From Planctomycetales bacterium ZRK34 (GTDB lineage: Bacteria; Planctomycetota; Phycisphaerae; Phycisphaerales; Zrk34): 64,000 nucleotides of DNA. A program made the position numbers and the translations under genes. The notes under the pieces are model-generated. The model was not told where the DNA came from and did not search any database. It was given only the letters and a program-made list of their open reading frames with translations. Location: the NCBI GenBank assembly GCA_014873095.1, contig CP050848.1:1364001-1428000 (forward strand). The letters are read 5' to 3'. Shown here one piece after another: positions 1-7,794 of this stretch (its first letter is position 1; the number at the start of each line of letters is the position of its first letter).

Positions 1-185
1 GGGAGGTGACCAACACTCTCGCGCAGCATCTCGAGTCGTAAACCAAGGTCAAATGTGTAATGCTTCTCCGGGTTAAGACCAATTGCGACGATCAGTTCAT
101 CAAACAGCCGCGCGCCCTGTTCTATGATCCACAGGTGACCGTTGGTGATCGGATCAAAACTTCCAGCGTAAACAGCTTTACTCAT
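1..185 (-). CDS. coaD: Phosphopantetheine adenylyltransferase, N-terminal part (cut by window edge)
   Basis: Reading the minus strand from the ATG at 185 gives about 61 codons that open with [17 protein letters not shown]. The GSFDPxTxGH block is the nucleotide-binding signature of the bacterial CoaD family, which transfers the adenylyl group of ATP to 4'-phosphopantetheine in coenzyme A synthesis (cytoplasm). The next residues ([23 protein letters not shown]) also fit the family. The rest of the protein, normally about 160 residues, lies beyond the left edge. It is a housekeeping gene and marks the border between core chromosome and the recombinase-rich region that starts 200 bp away and points in the other direction. 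Confidence 0.9.
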   Translation of the reverse strand, partial: MSKAVYAGSFDPITNGHLWIIEQGARLFDELIVAIGLNPEKHYTFDLGLRLEMLRESVGHL

Positions 186-282
186 TGTGTTGCTCGCGAG
201 AAAAAGGGGCTACAAATCGCGTTGTCTGTTTAATTCGGTCACTCCATATTCCTGTAAAAGTGCATCTGGGCCTTGCATTAAA

Positions 283-300
283 ACTCTGTGGCCCTCTGTG
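283..300. repeat. 18-bp dispersed repeat, copy 1
   Basis: The 18-mer ACTCTGTGGCCCTCTGTG occurs here and again, identically, at 43722-43739. A related, inverted version lies near 42148-42178. All three are outside recognised genes. This is an extragenic repeat of unknown role. Confidence 0.6.
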
Positions 301-385
301 TTGGAACTGTTATGTAAGCGGCACGGGTCATGGTGGGGCCCTCGGAGTGTGGAACTGAGAAACGACGGAATTATTCTGCGGTGGG

Positions 386-3118
386 ATGGGGGAAATTGCA
401 ACTGGGAATGGGAGCACAAAGAAGAAGCCCACGGCTTTGTCGTTGGGTTTTCGCGATGGTTCGTACAGGTTAGGGATTGTTGGGGATGATCAGTCACCCA
501 CGGTATTTACCGACGAATCCAGCGGTGCGAACGTTGGGTTTGATTCGGGCAAGTTGGATTTGAAGTCAGTCAACTTTCAGTCAACTCCGGACACGGAGCA
601 AAACGCAAGTCTCGACGAAATCACCGAAGGAGATCCGGTCTGGTCCACGCCCAAACGACGTCGCAAGGTCGAGCTTGGGCTGCCGATCGACGAGAACCTG
701 CGGAAGTTGGCGGCAGCGTGGCTGGACTACCAGTGGGAGGCCTGGCCGACGTTGCGGGGCTGCGATCTGCTGCCGGAGAAGACCGAGGCGGTGCTGGATC
801 GGATGGTGGCCGAGTACAAGGACCGATTCTCATCGGGCGCGGTGACGGCGATCGAATATGTTTCCCGGCCGCCGTGGCATCAGTTGGGTGCCAGCTACCT
901 GCGGTACTCCGCCGACACGTCCAACCCGCGTTCGCTGGACGATCAGTTGGTCAACGTCCTGCGGCGGGCGCACGGCGACAAGCGGTTCATTCCCTGGGCC
1001 TACGTCTGCGCCGACTCAAGCATCTCGGGCACGCTGGCAATCCGCCAGGGCTATGGGCTGGCCAAGCTGGTGATGCAGTTGGATGGCCACAGCAGCCCCG
1101 TGGTTCTGTACGTGGACGACTACGGCCGGGCCTCGCGTGACATCCTTGAGTCATACCGGCTGGCCCGGCAGTTGCAGGGTGTTCGCAAGGGGATGATCGG
1201 CGTATCAGACGGCTTTGATCTGAATAACCCGATGGCCGAGACAATCCTGGCCGCCACGGCGATGGTCAACTCGATGTTCATCACGCAGTTGCGTGCCAAG
1301 GTCAAACGTGGCCTGCAGGGGGCCGCCCGCCGCCGGACACTGACAGGCAAGGTGGCATTGGGTTACCACGCCGTGCCGGTGCTCGATCCCAAGGGCCAGC
1401 CGGAGATCAACCACAAGGACAAGGTTGTCAAGACACGTGAGATATTCGAAGAGGAGGCCCGGATCGTGCGTCGGGCCTTCGAGATGTTCGGCGTGGACAA
1501 CCGCAGCTACAGCGAGGTTGCCGCTTACCTCAACGCCAACAAAGTCAGAGGCTCGCAGGCCTGGGACACGCCGGGTGTCAGGCAAATCTTCCACCGACTG
1601 GACTACATCGGCATCCGCATCACGGGGCGGAACTCGGATGTGGTTGACACGGAGACCGGTAAGGTCAGCAAGGTGGAGAACCCCCGCGAGGAATGGATCG
1701 TCGACCACTGGTCGGAGTTGCGGATCATCAGCGATGACCTGTGGAAGCTGGTGTGGAAGCGGATGAAGCAGGTGGCCCGTGACTGCCCGACGACAGGCCG
1801 CAAGTACAGCCAGAATCAGTTGCACGCATCAACGCTGTTCAGCGGGACACTGTTCTGCGGGTGCTGCGGCAAGGAACTGCTGCTGGAGCGCTCGGTGGGC
1901 AACAACAAACAGATGGGCTGCCGTAACGGCACCAAGCGGCTTCACGGCTGCACCCACAAGGGCAGTAAGAGCGTGCGGATTATTGAGACGTGCCTGCTGA
2001 ACTACATCCATCACGACCTACTGGGACCAGAATGCATGGGGCGACTGGTCGAAGTGGCCAACGCCTACCTGGCCGAGGAAGCCCGTCGGCCCAAGGTCGA
2101 CACCTCTGCGCTCAAACACACGATCTCCGAGAAGCAGGCCCGGATTCTGGAACTCACTACCGCCATCGCCGGTCGCAATCAGCAGTACCTGAACTCCATC
2201 CTGACAAGGATTGAGGGGCTCGAACGGGAGCTTGGAAAATTGCAGGTCGAGTTGCGTCAGATGGAGACGCAGAATGCTGAAGTGCCACCGCCGATCCGAA
2301 TGGAGGACGTCGAACGCAGTCTGGTGGACCTTCGCGGTCTGCTGAATCAGAATGTGAAGGCCACCGCTCCGATCCTGCGAGCGCTGACCGGCGACATCAT
2401 GATTGAGCACCGACCGACCAGGAACCCCAAACGCCCCCTGTGGGTCGCCCACCTCAAGGCCAATCCCATCCCAATGCTGGCCCGCGTGGCGAAGGAAGGT
2501 GACTATCCAGATGCAGTGTCTTGGGAGTACCTAAGTCACCGAAACTGGATAGTCCCGATTCCGGCGCAGGTAGACATTCATCAGGTGCCCAAGTATCAGC
2601 AGATCGCCGCCGAAGTCGTCCGTGAGCTCGAAAACGGGGCGAACAAGAAGCAGTTGGCTGCACGCCTGGGTGTCAGCACCATGACCGTGAACACGGCCTG
2701 GCGCTTCGGCAAGCATGGTGTCGCCGATACGCAGTATAAGCCCGAGCTCAAGGCATATAACCCGCCGGCCCGGGCATCGACCCTGGAGCGTCTGGCTGAC
2801 GAAGTCGCCCGCCTGCGCCACGAGGAGCACATGTCCATCGACGCCATCGCGGAGCGCTTCAGCGTGGAGCGTACGACCGTGGAGCGAGCCCACACCCTCT
2901 GGCACCAGCAGCACCCCGACCAGCCCGGCGACATCCCCTGGAAGCTGCTGTGCGGCCGCTACGGTCAGTTCACCGTCGATCAGCGCCGAAGGATCATCCA
3001 ACTCCACCTGGAGGGCCTCAGCGGCCCTCAGGTCGCCGAAAAGCTCGACCTGCCCCTGTGGCCGGTCAAGAACCAACTGCAGACCTACCGCCGCCACTGC
3101 CGGCAGCAAGACAACTGA
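386..3118 (+). CDS. Large serine recombinase (resolvase/invertase type) with long C-terminal HTH tail
   Basis: A 910-residue protein. Around residues 169-185 it has the serine-recombinase catalytic start YxRxS (YLRYSADTSNPRSLDDQ), followed near 244-252 by VDDYGRASRD, the usual DxxRxxR arginine motif. A Recombinase domain follows (about 330-450), then a zinc-ribbon-like segment near 490-530 (CGCCG...C...C) and a coiled coil near 575-640. The last 200 residues are unusual: they contain at least two helix-turn-helix-like segments (AARLGVSTMTVNTAWRFG, AIAERFSVERTTVERAH) and a third near the end. Such proteins cut and rejoin DNA through a 5'-phosphoserine and mobilise integrative elements. The first 120 residues look poorly conserved, so the true start could be further downstream. 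A degraded inverted copy of its C-terminus lies at 12925-13085. Confidence 0.88.
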   Translation: MGEIATGNGSTKKKPTALSLGFRDGSYRLGIVGDDQSPTVFTDESSGANVGFDSGKLDLKSVNFQSTPDTEQNASLDEITEGDPVWSTPKRRRKVELGLPIDENLRKLAAAWLDYQWEAWPTLRGCDLLPEKTEAVLDRMVAEYKDRFSSGAVTAIEYVSRPPWHQLGASYLRYSADTSNPRSLDDQLVNVLRRAHGDKRFIPWAYVCADSSISGTLAIRQGYGLAKLVMQLDGHSSPVVLYVDDYGRASRDILESYRLARQLQGVRKGMIGVSDGFDLNNPMAETILAATAMVNSMFITQLRAKVKRGLQGAARRRTLTGKVALGYHAVPVLDPKGQPEINHKDKVVKTREIFEEEARIVRRAFEMFGVDNRSYSEVAAYLNANKVRGSQAWDTPGVRQIFHRLDYIGIRITGRNSDVVDTETGKVSKVENPREEWIVDHWSELRIISDDLWKLVWKRMKQVARDCPTTGRKYSQNQLHASTLFSGTLFCGCCGKELLLERSVGNNKQMGCRNGTKRLHGCTHKGSKSVRIIETCLLNYIHHDLLGPECMGRLVEVANAYLAEEARRPKVDTSALKHTISEKQARILELTTAIAGRNQQYLNSILTRIEGLERELGKLQVELRQMETQNAEVPPPIRMEDVERSLVDLRGLLNQNVKATAPILRALTGDIMIEHRPTRNPKRPLWVAHLKANPIPMLARVAKEGDYPDAVSWEYLSHRNWIVPIPAQVDIHQVPKYQQIAAEVVRELENGANKKQLAARLGVSTMTVNTAWRFGKHGVADTQYKPELKAYNPPARASTLERLADEVARLRHEEHMSIDAIAERFSVERTTVERAHTLWHQQHPDQPGDIPWKLLCGRYGQFTVDQRRRIIQLHLEGLSGPQVAEKLDLPLWPVKNQLQTYRRHCRQQDN

Positions 3119-3165
3119 ACCGCGTGTACGCCGGCACGGTCTGCGCTCGGTGGCGAGGTGTATGT

Positions 3166-3198
3166 TGAATTGGGGAACTGCGACAGTTCCCTAATTCA
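3166..3198. promoter_or_regulatory. Hairpin between the two recombinase genes
   Basis: TGAATTGGGGAACT and AGTTCCCTAATTCA form a 14-bp stem (one G-T pair) around a 5-nt loop. No T-run follows, so a classical intrinsic terminator is not clear. It sits 48 bp after the serine recombinase stop and 27 bp before the ATG of the broken tyrosine recombinase. It may be a terminator, an operator or a recombination site; the sequence does not decide. Confidence 0.5.
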
Positions 3199-3224
3199 CA
3201 TCACCTTGTACAAGGAGCCTCACC

Positions 3225-4187
3225 ATGAAAGCGGCGATCGATGATTACCTGCAGTGGATGCACCACCAAAACTACGCTTCATCGACCCTTCGGACCCGAC
3301 AGCAGGTGTTGCTGCATCTGAAGGACTGGCTGCAGGAGCGATAGGTCTTGCATCCGTTCCAGGTCACATCCGCCGTGCTCGAAGACTACCAGGCCTACTT
3401 GCACCGCTACTGCAAGCACGATGGCACACACCTGAGCCGGTCCAGCCAGCGCGATCGCCTGGTGGCGGTGCGCAGCCTGTTCCGATGGCTGCATGAGCAC
3501 AATCGTCTGAGGCACAATCCGGCTGCTCGGATCATCCTGCCGCGGGGTGGCCGCAGACTACCCTGCACCGTGTTCTCAGCCACCGAGGTCGAGCAGGTGC
3601 TGGCTCAACCTGATGTGGACACTCCCAGCGGTCTGCGCGACCGGGCTTTGTTGGAGTTGATGCACTCGACCGGCATCCGTCGCGCTGAGGCCGGTGCCTT
3701 GGTCCTGGGCGACCTCGACACCGAGCGGAGCCTGCTTCGGATCCGTCAGGGCAAAGGACGCAAGGACCGTATCGTACCGATCGGCCGCCGGGCGGTTCGA
3801 TGGGTGCAGCGATACATCACCGAATCTCGGCCCGCCTTCCTCGGTGAGCAACCCACCAGCGTCCTGTTCCTGCGCCCCGACAGTCGACCGCTGCCATTGC
3901 AGCGGATGACCCAACTGGTCAGCACCTATATCCGCCACGCCGGCTTGGCCTGTGGCAAACAGGGTAGTTGTCACTCGCTACGCCATACGATGGCCACGCT
4001 CATGCTTGACCGCGGTGCCGATATCCGCCACATCCAGGCCATGCTCGGCCACGCCCGGCTGTCGACGACGCAGATCTACACGCACGTGAGCATTCGCCAA
4101 CTCCAGCAGGTCCACAGTCGAACCCACCCTGCGGAAGTGGGTGCGCCCGAACCTATGGCAGCGATCGAGCCGGAGTATTGCATCTGA
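3225..4187 (+). pseudogene. Tyrosine recombinase (XerC/D-like) interrupted by an in-frame TAG
   Basis: Translation from ATG 3225 gives 39 residues of a typical SAM-like core-binding N-terminus (MKAAIDDYLQWMHHQNYASS), then TAG at 3342-3344, then the same frame continues to 4187 without another stop. The downstream part is a complete catalytic domain: TGIRRAEA (Arg), GKGRKDR (Lys), HSLRHT (HxxR), GHARLS (His) and the tyrosine in QIYTHVS. Apart from the single nonsense codon the reading frame is intact, so decay is recent, or the catalytic half may be made by restart at TTG 3348. Tyrosine recombinases need the N-terminal domain for DNA clamping, so a restarted product is probably weak. A copy of the 109-bp repeat starts 44 bp after the stop. 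Confidence 0.82.
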
Positions 4188-4230
4188 ACACACACCCGCC
4201 CCGGCTCCGGTGTGACCCTGGCGCGGCTAC

Positions 4231-4339
4231 CTGACAGAGTGCGTACGATAAACTTTGCCACGTTCAACGTAGCAGGTCGGGGTGATTCTCTGTTCTACGA
4301 ACAGATTGCGTACGTTGAAATTGCCGCCGGAGCAACGTT
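4231..4339 (+). repeat. 109-bp dispersed structured repeat, copy A
   Basis: Runs from CTGACAGAG to GCAACGTT. It is about 91% identical (about ten differences) to the reverse complement of 34442-34550 and shares its ends, centre and exact length with 15388-15496. The centre is a small palindrome (CTGTTC-TAC-GAACAG) inside a wider imperfect inverted repeat (TTCAACGTAGCA with TGCGTACGTTGAA, one extra base in one arm). It lies directly downstream of the broken tyrosine recombinase. Confidence 0.8.
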
Positions 4340-4431
4340 GAGACCGGGTCGCTGTATTCTTCAGAGAATCGATTTAATGCCCTGATTCATACTGGCCCTT
4401 GGGAATGGAGCAAGGTTAGTTCACGCGGCCG

Positions 4432-4671
4432 TCATGGCGCGGTGTCCACACGCTGCGTCGCAACGAGGACCCGTTCACCATCTGGCAGGATCATGGTGCG
4501 GCAGCGTACGAGTTCGTCGGTGACATATTCCCATCGCTCCTCCGGCTGACTGTTGACCGAGGCAATTCGGTAGACGTCGCCGCCTTCGGAAATAGCGTCC
4601 ACGCGTTGCCATGCATCATTACCCCGATTAAGCACAGCCACGTATATCTGCCTGAGTTCGTTATTGTTCAC
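4432..4671 (-). CDS. Small conserved-looking hypothetical protein
   Basis: A 79-residue protein if it starts at GTG 4671, which has GGAG nine bases upstream; a longer form could start at TTG 4707, directly after an in-frame stop. The sequence (IYVAVLNRGNDAWQRVDA, GGDVYRIASV, ERWEYVTDELVRC) resembles a family of short uncharacterised proteins seen in planctomycetes and other bacteria, with the pattern GTDxWRPVxA...GGxYRI...EWEFxPGxxVRC. The family has no known function. The gene stands alone between repeat copy A and a terminator. Confidence 0.5.
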   Translation of the reverse strand: MNNNELRQIYVAVLNRGNDAWQRVDAISEGGDVYRIASVNSQPEERWEYVTDELVRCRTMILPDGERVLVATQRVDTAP

Positions 4672-4768
4672 GGTGAGATTGCTCCAGCGTTCAGCTCGGG
4701 AAAGCAACTACAATGCCCACGCGCTCATGCTAGGGTGATCGGATCGTGATCAGCAACTCAAACAACAA

Positions 4769-4804
4769 AAAGACCCCGCCACATGCATGACGGAGTCTTT
4801 GTTT
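4769..4804. terminator. Intrinsic terminator-like hairpin
   Basis: AAAGACCCCG pairs with CGGAGTCTTT (one mismatch) around a 12-nt loop and is flanked by A-run and T-rich sequence, so it could work in both directions. It is upstream of the minus-strand small gene at 4432-4671 and next to the IS3 end at 4875. Confidence 0.6.
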
Positions 4805-4874
4805 TGTGCAGTGAACTGGTAACTGAGTTACCAGCTGTTGCCACGCGGGCGTCCGCCCCCGCGATTGCCACCAC

Positions 4875-5800
4875 TGACCCCCTCCCGATCCTTGCACCAG
4901 TCAATGTGAGAGAATCGGGGTTGAGTGATTCGCTGGCTGAGCCGGAGGACGGGGCGCAGCCCCGGCCGGAGGGTCAGCCAGCGTCGCCGACGGGAACGTC
5001 CCGACGGCGTGGTCGTCACAGGTTGCGGCGTAGGCTGCGGGGGTTTGCCAGCCGATGCCGCTGTGCGGGCGACGATGGTTGTAGTCCAGTCGCCAGTCGT
5101 CCAGCACGCAGCGTGCTTCATCAAGGCCCAGGAACAGTTCACGGTCCAGCAGTTCGTCACGCAGTTTGCTGTTGAACGATTCGACGTAGCCGTTCTCCCA
5201 CGGGCTGGCCTTGTGGATATACAGCGTACCGACCGAGGCGCGGCTCAGCCAGCGTTGTATCTCTTTCGCGATGAATTCCGGACCGTTGTCCGAACGGATG
5301 TGCGCCGGCGCCCCACACACCGCGAACAGGTACTGCAGCGTCAGCATCACGTCCCGCGATGTGAACGTGCGAGCAACTTCCAACGCCAGACACTCCCGCG
5401 TGAACTCATCGATCACCACCAGCAGCTTCAACTGCCGACCGTCCTCCGTGCGGTCGGTCACGAAGTCGTAACTCCACACGTGATTACGATATTCAGGCCG
5501 ATGACGAATGCGGCTGTTGTCGTTGACACCCGGCAATCGTCGCTTTTTGTGCTGTTTTTGTGGTACTTGTAGATGCTCCTGCTTCCAGATCCGATGCACG
5601 CGTTTAATGTTCACCCGCCAGCCCAGGCCCGTCAGCAACTGGTGCACACGCTCGCTGCCGCTGTCTGAACGAATGCATTGCGGCGCTCCACGCACCGCGA
5701 ACAGATACCCCATGGCGATGTGGATCGTTCCATAGACAGGATTAGCCGAAATGCGCTTGACGCATTGAGAATTGACAGACGTGTCATTGCTCATGGGTCA
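4875..5800 (-). mobile_element. IS3-family element, 5'-truncated and chimeric
   Basis: The left end is taken as TGACCCCCTCCCGAT at 4875. A nearly identical end lies at 31892 beside another IS3 transposase remnant. Both ends carry the hairpin CCCGAT(T/C)CT...AGAATCGGG. There is no orfA, and the N-terminus of the transposase is scrambled, so the far end near 5800 is a break rather than an IS terminus. It is probably immobile. Confidence 0.65.
4901..5794 (-). CDS. IS3-family transposase OrfB, chimeric N-terminus
   Basis: A 297-residue reading frame. From residue 48 on it is a normal IS3 OrfB: RVHQLLTGLGWRVNIKRVHR (HTH_21-type region), then the rve integrase core with SYDFVTD (first Asp), IRSDNGPEF (second Asp) and NGYVESFNSKLRDE (Glu), and the RRPHSGIGWQTPAAYA end. 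The first 47 residues are wrong for the family. They contain YLFAVRGAPQCIRSDSGSE, a diverged copy of the protein's own internal YLFAVCGAPAHIRSDNGPE block. This suggests recombination with a related IS3 copy. DDE residues are present but the N-terminal binding part and orfA are missing. The last residues are encoded within the IS end hairpin. Confidence 0.8.
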   Translation of the reverse strand: MSNDTSVNSQCVKRISANPVYGTIHIAMGYLFAVRGAPQCIRSDSGSERVHQLLTGLGWRVNIKRVHRIWKQEHLQVPQKQHKKRRLPGVNDNSRIRHRPEYRNHVWSYDFVTDRTEDGRQLKLLVVIDEFTRECLALEVARTFTSRDVMLTLQYLFAVCGAPAHIRSDNGPEFIAKEIQRWLSRASVGTLYIHKASPWENGYVESFNSKLRDELLDRELFLGLDEARCVLDDWRLDYNHRRPHSGIGWQTPAAYAATCDDHAVGTFPSATLADPPAGAAPRPPAQPANHSTPILSH

Positions 5801-5810
5801 GCGGAGGAGG

Positions 5811-6191
5811 TTACTTCGGCCTGACTTCACGATAGGCGGGAATCTGGGCCAGTGTGAACACGATCAACTCTTCGCCGGTGACGGTGCTGATGTCGTGGTG
5901 CAGACTCACGATTTTGACGCCGGTGATGTGCTGGATCATGGCTTCCATGGTCGGACGGGCGGTTTCGATCAGATGGGTGCGCACCTGTTTGAGCAAATCA
6001 CGACCTTTTTCAGCCGGCAGGGCCTTGACCAGGTGTTGCTCGGCGGCGGTTAGAACACCCTCAAGGCGCACGACCAGCAGGTCCCCAAGCAGATGAGCAT
6101 GAATATCCTTGGGACCTCGGCCCATGTATTCCTGCTCAAAACGACTGACACCTTCACTGATGGCGGCTTCTATTTCGCCCTGGGTTTTCAT
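5811..6191 (-). CDS. DUF2294 domain-containing protein
   Basis: A 126-residue protein that fits DUF2294 along its whole length: ISEGVSRFEQEYMGRGPKDI, VVRLEGVLTAAEQ, GRDLLKQVRTHLIETARP, ITGVKIVSLHHDISTVTGE and VFTLA. The family is found in many bacteria and has no established function; it has no signal peptide or membrane segment, so it is probably cytoplasmic. A second, more distant DUF2294 protein is encoded divergently at 6563-6997, which makes this a head-to-head pair separated by about 370 bp that contain a structured leader. It begins next to the broken end of the IS3 element, so its 3' neighbourhood has been rearranged. Confidence 0.85.
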   Translation of the reverse strand: MKTQGEIEAAISEGVSRFEQEYMGRGPKDIHAHLLGDLLVVRLEGVLTAAEQHLVKALPAEKGRDLLKQVRTHLIETARPTMEAMIQHITGVKIVSLHHDISTVTGEELIVFTLAQIPAYREVRPK

Positions 6192-6431
6192 GTTGAACTC
6201 GAATCGCCCGCGACTGCCGGCATATTAACCTGCTAATGGAAGGGTCAGGCATTCACCACCCTGAAATGCACCACATCTGATCGCTGAATCAAACAATAAT
6301 ATTCGGTCTTCATCGCGAAAACCAGAATCTCTAATTGCTTTGACGATTGACACGTCTATAGTCAGTTGTCAACGGAGCACGAAGGCTACACGAATCGGCT
6401 CCGATGTCGGAAGACTGGATCACGGGCAGTT

Positions 6432-6513
6432 CGGCTTAGCCGGACGGCAAGTTAACGAGTAAGCCGATGCGGTTTCACGTCTTTTTAGGCGTGGAATCAC
6501 ATCGGCTTTTTTT
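6432..6513 (+). promoter_or_regulatory. Putative attenuator: antiterminator/terminator switch in a leader
   Basis: CGGCTTA (6432-6438) can pair with TAAGCCG (6460-6466). The same TAAGCCG segment is also the start of a 19-bp stem (6461-6479 with 6490-6508, one mismatch) followed by a run of T. The two hairpins exclude each other, which is the layout of an attenuator or riboswitch expression platform. An upstream stem GGAGC/GCTCC near 6376-6405 may belong to the same RNA. It precedes the DUF2294 gene at 6563 by 50 bp. I do not recognise a known riboswitch class. Confidence 0.45.
6461..6513 (+). terminator. Strong intrinsic terminator
   Basis: AAGCCGATG...GTTTCACG pairs with CGTGGAAT...CATCGGCTT over 19 positions with one mismatch, loop of ten bases, followed by TTTTTTT. 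No gene ends just upstream on this strand, so it must terminate a leader transcript or a small RNA that starts after about 6200. Confidence 0.75.
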
Positions 6514-6562
6514 GGCGCTCGTAGCGATGTAGTACACGCAACGCGGGCAGGAATGGACCACA

Positions 6563-6997
6563 ATGCCAGCCAACAGTCAAACAATGGCGCAGCAGATCGC
6601 CGAGGCGGCCAGCGCCTTTCAGTTACAGCGCACCGGCCACAAGCCCACCGCGGTGACGGTCGTTCTGAGCCAGGACACGCTGGTGATCACCCTGCACGGC
6701 GCGTTGACGCCCGCTGAGCAGGCGATGGCCAGCGATCCGGCGGGTGCGACGAAGGTGCAGGATTTTCATCGCCAGTTGTTCGCCAGTTCCTCGGATACCC
6801 TGCGGCATGAAATCAAACGAATCACAGGCGTCGACGTGCGAGAAGCAACCGCGGAGGTTGAAACGAAGACCGGGACCGTGGTGCACGCCTTTACCAGCGG
6901 CACCATGGTCCAGGTTTTTCAGCTTGCCGAGGTCGTGCCGCCGGAAAAATGGAACACCCGTAACCAAGGCAGCGCATCCGACTTCGACGCCCCGTAA
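6563..6997 (+). CDS. DUF2294 domain-containing protein, divergent paralogue
   Basis: A 144-residue protein with the DUF2294 pattern, more diverged than the neighbour at 5811-6191: FQLQRTGHKPTAVTV, LVITLHGALTPAEQAM, VQDFHRQLF, RITGVDVREATAEVETKTG and a VHAF segment near the end. No signal peptide or membrane helix is visible. It has an insertion of about ten residues before VQDFHRQ and a charged C-terminal tail that the other copy lacks. Expression may be controlled by the leader hairpins at 6432-6513. It is the first gene of a run of plus-strand envelope/stress genes reaching 12795. Function unknown. Confidence 0.75.
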   Translation: MPANSQTMAQQIAEAASAFQLQRTGHKPTAVTVVLSQDTLVITLHGALTPAEQAMASDPAGATKVQDFHRQLFASSSDTLRHEIKRITGVDVREATAEVETKTGTVVHAFTSGTMVQVFQLAEVVPPEKWNTRNQGSASDFDAP

Positions 6998-7068
6998 TGC
7001 AAAAAGCAACCGCGACAGGATGATTCCTGTCGGTTCGATCCAGTCTCGTTCATCAAAAGGAACACACC

Positions 7069-7704
7069 ATGACTCGTTTACTGATTGGAATGCTGGTTCT
7101 CATGTCCGTCATGCTCACAGGCTGCGAGCGGAAGACGCCGGCCGAGCCCGCTTCAAGCGCCGCTCAACGTGCGGCGACACAAAACGCGAATCAGGCTCGC
7201 GACGATGCCCAGGCGGCTGCCGATACCCAGGCTGCCGTAAACGCTCAGGCTGCCGCCGACAAGGCCGCTGCTGATGCCGAGGCTGCGGCAGACAAAGCGG
7301 CGGCTGACGCCAAAGCTGAAGCTGACAAGGCTGCCGCCGAAGCGAAGATGACCGCTGAGTTGAAGACTGCGGCGGACGCTAAAGCGGCTGCTGACAAAAC
7401 TGCTGCCGACACACAGGCCGCTGCTGACGCCAAGAGCGCCGCTGATTTGAAAGCCGCAGCAGATGCCAAGTTGACCGCCGATGCTGCCGCCAAGGCCGCC
7501 GACGAAGCCAACACCGCCAAGGCGACATCTCTGCTCGAACAGCTCACGCAATACATCAAGGACAACAAGGTCGACCTGGCTGATAAGGCGCTGGGCCAAC
7601 TCGACGGCATGAAAGGCTCTCTGCCCGCCTCGTTGCAGGAAAAAATCGAGAACGCTCGAACCACGCTGAATGCCAAAAAAGCCGCGGGACAGTACCTGAA
7701 ATGA
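7069..7704 (+). CDS. Alanine-rich repeat lipoprotein
   Basis: A 211-residue protein with a clear lipoprotein signal: hydrophobic stretch MTRLLIGMLVLMSVMLTGC with the Cys at 19. Residues 40-145 are a low-complexity run of Ala, Asp and Lys in units such as AADAKAAADKAAAD, which should form a long helix or coiled coil. The C-terminal 60 residues (LLEQLTQYIKDNKVDLADKALGQLDGM) look like a small helical domain. It should be tethered to a membrane and reach into the periplasm, as Lpp-like or helical spacer lipoproteins do. The RBS AAAGGA precedes the ATG. The exact function is unknown. Confidence 0.75.
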   Translation: MTRLLIGMLVLMSVMLTGCERKTPAEPASSAAQRAATQNANQARDDAQAAADTQAAVNAQAAADKAAADAEAAADKAAADAKAEADKAAAEAKMTAELKTAADAKAAADKTAADTQAAADAKSAADLKAAADAKLTADAAAKAADEANTAKATSLLEQLTQYIKDNKVDLADKALGQLDGMKGSLPASLQEKIENARTTLNAKKAAGQYLK

Positions 7705-7794
7705 CTCCAACGCGATCGCGATCCCAACGGATTTGAAATCAACGATTTAGTCTCAGTGATTCAACTGCATATTCCAGCTTGAAAGGCGGATGCC

